A DNA stretch of 64,000 nucleotides, from assembly GCF_963678635.1 (NCBI RefSeq), contig NC_087065.1:44985919-45049918 (forward strand). The letters are read 5' to 3'. Both the position numbers and the translations under genes were made by a program. Below are positions 57,051 through 64,000 of this stretch, piece by piece (within the stretch, counting starts at the first letter, position 1; each line of letters starts with the position of its first letter). This DNA comes from Symsagittifera roscoffensis. Its lineage: Eukaryota; Xenacoelomorpha; Acoela; Convolutidae. Under the pieces are notes generated by a model. The model searched no databases. It worked only from the letters and a program-made list of their open reading frames with translations, and was not told where the DNA came from.

Positions 57051-60000
57051 CTTTTTTTAAATATTTTTGGTTAAACTTTTTTTAATATTCTATAGCGGCT
57101 GAAATTGTCTAGCAAATTAGTTCATATTAGTCAAAGGACGTCTAATTATTTGCGGGCTTTTGAAGTTCATTGAACTATTGCTTGTTTTTGGTTCATTTTG
57201 GAATGATTCATTGAAAATTTTGGCATGGACATTTCATGTTAGTTTGAAACATTTCATTGAAATCATTTGCAAGGTCATTTCTGTTCAAAACTTACGCAAA
57301 TTAAGTAGCGCGAATTTGTCTGGCTTTAAATGGCAAAAATTTCTCTCGTCTAATTCTTTGATGGCTACCGAAATCCCCTTTGAAGTAAGTTTTATTTTCA
57401 TTTTGGATTAAAACGTTGTTAATTCATAGAAATTTTTCTAAAATGTAACGATGTTGAAATGCTAAGGCAACAAAAAGTAGGGAGTGAAATTGTAGGGTGT
57501 TAAGTTGTTTAGAGTTAAAAAAAGGGGTACCTGTTTTTTTTACCTCAGATTTGGTATTAAATCTAAGTTAATAGAGCAAACTAGAGCGTGGGTTAGGAAA
57601 TAAGACGACAAGCAAAAAAGACGATCCGAAGGAAATGGAACTCAGTTAATAACTTGCGTTCAATTTGCGTAAAAGTTTTTTGCAGACGCAAATGAAGTTA
57701 TTAATGTCACTATTCTACATTAAATTTTTTTAATTCAAATTTTTTCAATTTATTGTTAAAAATAATGTTACAATAATAATTTTGATCGGTTTTGTGATAA
57801 TATACTTTTTTTGCTAAGTGTAAATTCATTCTAGACAAAAAATTCCGTTGGCCCATTTCTTAACCATCTAAATTAACAAAGAGTTTTTCACTTAATTAAA
57901 TGAATTTACGATTGCCTAATTTGCTGGTTTATTTTCCTAGGCCCCAACTAGGACACCTCTGCAGTAATTTATTAAGAGACCTAACTATATTTCCAAATTG
58001 TGAGCGAATTTTACCACAAAGATGAAAAAAGCTTTGCCGTAGAATCTGCAACAAATTATTAAGTTTATTTGGAAATAGATTGATGCTTTTTTGGAAGTTT
58101 ATCTTTGGCTTACAGTTTCTGATTGGTAATTAAATTTTTTCCATGTGCTAGATTTGAATGAGTTGACAAGCATGAGATATCTCACAAAAGAAAGAAATTT
58201 CATCTTCCTTCTAGTCCAATGATTTAGTTTTACTAGGCTGAGTTTCTTCAAAACAGCTGAACAAAAAATGAAAAATGTGGGTGCTGCAAAAACAGGAAAA
58301 CATTATCCAAAGATTATGAAACAGTAGAAACACTAAAAACATAATTAAAAAATTTTAAAACCATGTTCAAACAAGCCAAAATAAAAGCTGAACTATTTGA
58401 ATTTGATTTTTTTCCACCCTTTTTATAAGCTCAAATACAAACATTTTAATCGACGGACGACTTAATAAGGGCTGGATTTCAAGCTAATTATTGACGTTTT
58501 AATCCGTATTTTTTGCCGATTTTCTTTTATTAACTAAAAAAATTGATTGAACACTGAATTTTTTTATTGCCACAGGTAGTTCAAAATTGAGCTTGTTATT
58601 TAGGATATTTGGTTAATAGTTAAAAACTAGTAAGCTAATAGCAGTAAGCTTTAAGCACAAATGCTACGTTTTTTTGCTGTCCTTTTTTCAATTTTTCATT
58701 TTGAAGAGTATCGACAAAAAATATTCAATTATACATTTGATTTTGCCTTTGTTTCTTGTGCGTGGTGAGACGGAAAACTATACAACGCGTATGAACTTAG
58801 TAAATTAGGCATAATCGACAACAGTTGTCTTTAAAAATAAATAAACAAAATTTTAATAACGTTTTAAAAAATTCTAATTTTTCTACTTTTGCGCACAATT
58901 TAGTTTATAGAATTTTTTTTTGCCACGGAAGCGCTAAATGAAACTTTCAAAACTAGTTTGTCTGATAAAATTCATTTTTTCAGCCTGAATGACCGATTTC
59001 TAAATGAACGATTTCCAAACATTACTTGCTAGATCGTTCTACTCGTTGTAAAACTTCAAAAATTCAAACCAAAATTTCTCGACACTGGGCCAACATTCGA
59101 ATTTTTTTTAGTTACGCTCGAATAATTGAAAATGCTTTATTTCGATATATCCCTGGACTCATTCCGCTGAAGTTTTGTGTTACCTGATTTTGCGTGATGA
59201 AGAAAAATCTTAATCGCGCAGATACAAGGTTCCTCCCCATTTTAAATGATCAAAACAATCAATTTTTCCAAAAACTTTCTGAATTTGATAAACATTTTTT
59301 CGATGAAACACTTCGAAAATAGACAAAAGTTTTTGTATTTTACAGAAAACTATAAAACCATACAAATCGGATTTTTTTGCGCTGCCAACTATTGCCTTAA
59401 AGAAATCATAAAACGATTAATGCAGATTTCATTAGCTTAAAACGAATGAGAGTTATTGTCGCCACGACGTTCGAAGTCTTGTACTAGCTTTCTTGACCCT
59501 TTTCATTATATAGGAAAATGATTGATCAATTTCCACTGTGCGTGAAATTGAAAACTGTCAAACTTCGCTCCAAATCCAACATGAAATTTTGCTCCATAGT
59601 TCTAAGAAAGTATAGAAGTATCTATGCCCCGGGTACTTTTTTCTATTCAATTTCAAATTTTATCTTTACATTATTTGACGGATTTTTTTATTTTATCTGA
59701 AAGTTGTTGATGCTCTGAGCTCAATTATGAAAAATATTTTCCGGGTGAAATTTTTTCTGAAAGTTATGATGATCAGTCTCGTGATGATCAGTCTCGCCCT
59801 GATGATCAGTCTCGTTCCAATTTCTTCTTTTTTGTTTATCATATTAGTCTCAATTTTATATCCAAACTATTTTGTTTATGTCGCAATCAATGCCAAGAAT
59901 TTTTTCTGAAGTATTTTTTTGATTTTTTATAATTTCTCAAAACAGATATAACCCAGTGTCAGAAACGGACTTGGTTTTTCGCCCTTCTGCTGAACCGAAA

Positions 60001-60390
60001 GGCGTTGCGCGGCATTTCATGGACCAAGCCGAAATTTTTCGCTCGAGTGAGGAGAGCTCGCTGACTACAATTTTCAAAATTGTCTAAATTTGACGTTTTT
60101 GCATGTTCTCTTAAAAAATACGTGCAGCGCAGCATTTGACACTTTTTTTCTTTGGAATTATTTTATGACAACAATTTTGGCATACCGATCCTAATTTTTT
60201 CTCTCCCCCAATATCGAGGCATATCGACCCTATGACTATCTTCTCTGTCTGCTAAAATCATGGTCCTGCTAGCAAAATAGAGAAAAAAACATTGGTGATA
60301 TTTTCTACTTAAATCTACAATTACGAAACAACTTAAGCTGAGAGCAACAAAAATAAAAGCACACTGTGTTTTTGCTTCAAGATGTTCAGG
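57051..60390. other. Long stretch without recognisable gene
   Basis: AT-rich, with only short ORFs lacking features. A short direct repeat 'gatgatcagtctcg' occurs three times near 59770-59815. Possibly decayed transposon sequence; nothing is supportable. Confidence 0.4.
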
Positions 60391-60396
60391 GAGAAT

Positions 60397-62263
60397 TTAC
60401 TTTCTGATTTTGATGAGGAGGAAACTTTGTAGTAGAATACTTGTGAAGATGAGACAAGCGCCGATCGTTGAGAATAGAGAAAGCGTCTCTGAGAGGAAAA
60501 TGATTTGCAAAATATATCCCAGAATAATTGTCAGCAGTTTCAGCAGCGTGGCTATCGAAGGCAAAGACAGTTGGGATCCCTGCACACTGGCCATTCCTCC
60601 AAAGACATACATGAAACATCCACAGAGCGCAAAGAGGCGAAGATTAGAGGCACAAATTGATAACTGCATATGATTTTTAATCATGTCGTAACTGCAATAA
60701 AGCACAGGCCCCACAAAGTAGCTCAACTGTGTGATGGATCCAGGCACGTTTTTGAACTTCTGTAACCCGCAGTAGTATATTGTGCCTGAAACTCCAGATA
60801 AGACACCAAAGCCCACTCCTGTAGTGTACTTGAGGTCAAACTGAAACTCAAAATCAATATTAGATTACGTCTATCTTTTCAAATTCAAAACATAGCAAAC
60901 AGATAGTTGAAAAAAATCAATGAACTCAAAGAAACAAAAAAAACAAAAAGAAAAAATTTTAAGAAAAACTTTCAACGTTCAAGTTTGAAAGGAATACAGC
61001 ATACCAAAACCACTATAAAAGATTTTTAATCTAACAAAAATTTATTGATAGATATTTGTTCCGTAACAATAAAACTAACCCAATTTGACACTGAGAAAGC
61101 TGGACCAAAATGTAAATTTTTATTCCTCTGAGAAATCTACTCATAGACAATTGGAAGCATTTTAATGAAGCATTCAAACAGAAACGATGATTTCGGGTTC
61201 CGGATATCAGGCCGACGGAACTTCAAGTCTAATCGTAAAAGTACGTTTAGTTTAAAAACGAAAAAAACTCCTTTAAATCAGTTTTTGATAAAATCATAGA
61301 GTGTGGCTCTGATCATTTTCTCTTCGTCAATGCAAATCTTTATAAATATTTTCGTTTTTTTTTCTATGTAAAAATTTCGTTTAAACTCGAAGTGAATCAG
61401 ATCAAAAATCATCCTTTTCCAGACATTTCAAACAGTAAAAACCTGAATGTGTAAATAATTTTGTCCACTAGTGTATCAGAAAAGAAAATTATGAGAAGAA
61501 TGTCTGTTTACAAACAAAACCGAGCCAACCGCACAATTAAGGCTGGGAGAAGCTTCAATTTTGTGACTAGTAGGCTTTATTGTGCCAAACTATTGCCCTT
61601 TACGGAAAACTTTCGAGGAGATAATGCATGTTCACAATTTATTGCGAAATGCTTCGCCCGTTAGCACAATTGGTGTTTCTTGGAACCCATCGATTAATTT
61701 AGTACCTGAAGTTGCAACAGACTCTCCGGTTGGCAGATGAGCACTAAGCCGATGAGACCGAGAAGTCCTGAAATCAATGTCAAAACATGTGGCATCTCTT
61801 TGAGCACTATACTCTCCAAAATAATGTTGCAAACGAAATGAATCGCAAGAGAAACTGTAAAAGCGTCGCCCATTGTTATGTAATTCAAGGAGTAAAAGTA
61901 AAAATGTGTGTATGCACCGCAAAACACGGCGCCCAATAACAGTGTGCAAATTACATCTTTGGCACCGAACGACTTGATGGATCTCAAACTTTCTGATTTT
62001 AATTTTTCACTTGGAAATTTCGCATCCGGTTCGGTCGATTTGGCTGACTTCATGATAAAAACGAGACTAGTAAGAATGCCGCAAATTCCAACAATGAAGG
62101 AAATTTCACTTCCTTCGCTTTTGCTGAGTTTGATGAACAAAATACCTGATGAAATGAAACTGCTCGACATTAAATTGGCGAAGATAGCATAGTAACTGCG
62201 TTTTTGGGCTTTACTTGCGTTGGCTAGAAGTGAAGGGTAACATTTCAGGAAGTGAGGCAGCAT
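60397..62263 (-). CDS. SLC35G/EamA-type drug-metabolite transporter
   Basis: A ten-helix membrane transporter of the EamA (DMT) superfamily, nearest in style to SLC35G. Exon 1 is 62263-61706 (186 codons, phase 0), with donor CAG|gtacta; exon 2 is 60840-60397 with acceptor tttcag. Total 333 residues, matching the family's usual 330-370. Helices 1-5 (from YYAIFANLMSS to LIGLVLIC) lie in exon 1 and helices 6-10 (from TTGVGFGVLSG to LLQSFLLIKI) in exon 2, reflecting the ancient internal duplication. The LADAxxxxxx-like loop before helix 4 reads ITMGDAFTVSLAIHF, and helix 5 ends with a typical GLVLICQPESLL. The substrate is unknown. ATG 62263 gives exactly ten helices; the frame is open further upstream to about 62402 and includes another hydrophobic stretch, so an upstream exon is possible. 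Located in plasma or Golgi-type membrane by family analogy only. Confidence 0.8.
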
Positions 62264-62400
62264 TTTTGAAACGAACCCACTTTTATTCAAACAGTACCAC
62301 AAAATAAAAATTGTAAGCGGTATTTGAACATAAACCAGTGCACTGAATAATGTTATAACAATCAGCGGTCGATTCTGATTTGTGACTTGAGAAGATATGA
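62264..62400 (-). other. Possible extra 5' coding segment of the transporter
   Basis: In frame with the transporter, about 46 codons are open and include a 26-residue hydrophobic segment (LIVITLFSALVYVQIPLTIF...). Possible acceptors are near 62390. If real, the protein would begin in an unseen upstream exon and have eleven helices, which is atypical, so I prefer the ATG at 62263. Confidence 0.25.
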
Positions 62401-63920
62401 ATTAAAAATTGACGAAGTGATTTCCTCACAATGAATTAATAATGAAATGCGCTTCAAAAATAGGATGGTATCGATAAGCGAAGAATATCTGGTACGCTAG
62501 GGCCTTAACCAACTCAAGATGGCTGCAATTCAATTTGAAACGAAATGCAATGATTTTCAGACTGGCTGGACAATTTTCATCAAATTACCAAATTGAAGGA
62601 AATCAACGTCAGCTATTCTTTAAAATAAAAACTGATAAATGCTATTTTTTTCTTCCAAGCTCAGATGAGGTTATGGTCCCACCATAAAACTCAAAACTAT
62701 AGCAAGCAAGCGAAATCCTATCAACCAACTAAATTACAAAATTAGTGAGGTGTGTGGGAAATATAACAGCAAATGATTTTAAAGCTCATGAAGTTTGCGT
62801 GTTTAGACAAGAAATTAGGGTTGAAGTTCGCGTCGAAGCAAATCAAAGATCACAAAAATGCGAGTCATCGTAAGGTCCAATTTGTCAGCAGGTTCAAACT
62901 TTCAATTTAACGAATGACTTCTATTTAAATGTCTGTTATCAGGTCAAAGTCAAATTATTTAAATAAGCCCTGTAATACAAAAAGTAAAGAGCTAGATTTA
63001 TAATGCTAAGCTCATCAAAACTCCAAAGGTCGAGATATTCGGTGGTCACTCAAACACCTAAAATGAATACGAAAGGTTAAAGTTGAATTGAATTAATAAA
63101 AAGGTTTCTTTAAACTTTTCAATTATTAACATGAAAACCAAAAAGTTGGAACGTTGGTATGTAAACAGTTACGCGTAATTGATATTTTAAAAATTATAAG
63201 ACAAACAAAAAATAATCTGCCAGTTGGTAACTGAAAAATACTGATGACAAAAACATACCATGTTGTTCACGTTTACTCGCGGCGATTTGTTCACATTCAC
63301 TGTAAAATGAATGATGTAATTTTTCACATGCGGTCGGGTGACAAATTCAGTAATAGAAGTCTCTTCATTTTAACTAGCGATCTATGAATTTTGTCTTTGA
63401 AGGTAAATGAAGCCTAAATTTTTATATTTGATTTATCTGAAAAAAAACTCAACTTTGCTGACTTTCAGAATTGTTTGCAGCAAATATCAAGCTGCTATTT
63501 CTAAAGGGTGTGTAAAATTTTTGTGTCAGGACATTTGAAACGCCATTAATCAAAAAGAATATGTGTCGGCTTCAAACATCTTTTCAGTTCAAAACAGCCA
63601 ATCATGACACCGATTATCCTAAATTGCTACATACGGCTTCATATCTCAACGAATTGAAGCTTGAAGTTTAGCATGTTGGTGAGTTTTTTGGTACGACTAT
63701 TAAAAAAAATGGGGAGGAACTTTGTCTTCGGGTGTGTTTTAGTTTTCTTTGTTCCCACCATTGTAAATTGGGAGAGAAATTTTGTATTGTATTCGGATGT
63801 TTTCTTTTTTCTTTTCCACGCAAAATCAGGTTCCACAAATAATCATCTGTATGAGGCGAGTGATAAATCAAATAAGAGCCCTGTCAGTGATCCCAGTGTC
63901 GGGAAAAACCAAACCGGTTT
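62401..63920. other. Upstream of the transporter, no further gene seen
   Basis: AT-rich sequence with no open frame of note other than short minus-strand frames at 63639-63871 that are Lys/Asn-rich and without features. The transporter's promoter or first exon may lie here. No TATA element stands out. Confidence 0.4.
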
Positions 63921-63923
63921 GAC

Positions 63924-64000
63924 CAGGGGTGGATCTAGGATTTTCTCGAGGGGGGCGGATTTTCAAAAAAAATCGACAAGTATGCCGACTTTTTTAAGGT
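63924..64000. mobile_element. hAT-type MITE, cut by window end
   Basis: 'caggggtggatctaggattt' followed by 'tctcgaggggggcggatttt' is nearly the same as the left end of the 6559 copy. The left flank is ggtttgac; the right end lies outside the window. The match is close, so this is probably another young copy. Confidence 0.85.

Noticed and set aside
1-64000. CRISPR arrays, bacterial operons, rRNA genes
   Set aside because: No regularly spaced identical repeats with unique spacers and no rRNA signatures; gene structures are clearly spliceosomal.

Overview
This window is a piece of an AT-rich animal (invertebrate metazoan) genome. The support is small exons with matching splice phases, long introns, a ten-helix SLC35-type transporter, and dense debris from metazoan transposon classes (Ty3/gypsy with an envelope-like gene, hAT, Tc1/mariner, MULE, tRNA-derived SINEs). 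Nothing seen is prokaryotic. I cannot name the species. Tandem universal-stress-protein genes, GC-AG introns and transposon-associated introns would fit several marine invertebrates, including tunicates, but that is only a hint.

The window holds four host genes. (1) A minus-strand gene at 7168-3234, 5' exons only, looks like a pesticin/GH24-type lysozyme-fold protein; a 440-bp hAT-type MITE sits inside its coding sequence. (2) USP1 (16184-20259, plus) and (3) USP2 (34521-55405, plus) are tandem duplicates encoding universal stress proteins with the same four-exon structure. (4) A minus-strand SLC35G/EamA-type transporter (62263-60397) has two exons.

The dominant feature is an 18.9-kb Ty3/gypsy-type LTR retrotransposon (35716-54630, minus strand), inserted antisense in intron 2 of USP2. 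Its two 411-bp LTRs look identical by eye and are flanked by a 4-bp target duplication, so the insertion is young. In transcription order it carries a long leader, a 77-aa ORF, two small ORFs (155 and 201 aa), gag-protease-RT, RNase H-integrase (separated from RT by an in-frame TAA), two tiny membrane ORFs (76 and 62 aa), a frameshifted Pro/Ser/Thr/Gln-rich ORF, an 872-aa envelope-like glycoprotein ORF, and an unrecognised 599-aa ORF. Several neighbouring ORFs overlap as ATGA stop/start pairs, suggesting coupled translation of a polycistronic RNA.

The rest is transposon-derived. It includes hAT MITEs (6191, 6559, 17719, 24790, 63924), two fold-back Tc1/mariner-like elements side by side sharing one TA (14473-15969), a Tc1 transposase relic with small MITEs (18250-19900), a hairpin-bearing dispersed repeat (about ten copies), two tRNA-derived SINE pieces, a decayed minisatellite (31.1 kb), AT-rich arrays (4.1 and 27.5 kb), a MULE transposase fossil (56.3-57.1 kb) and degenerate about-100-bp repeats (0-2.7 kb). 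Long intervals (7.2-9.6, 20.3-34.4, 57.4-60.3 and 62.4-63.9 kb) show no convincing genes.
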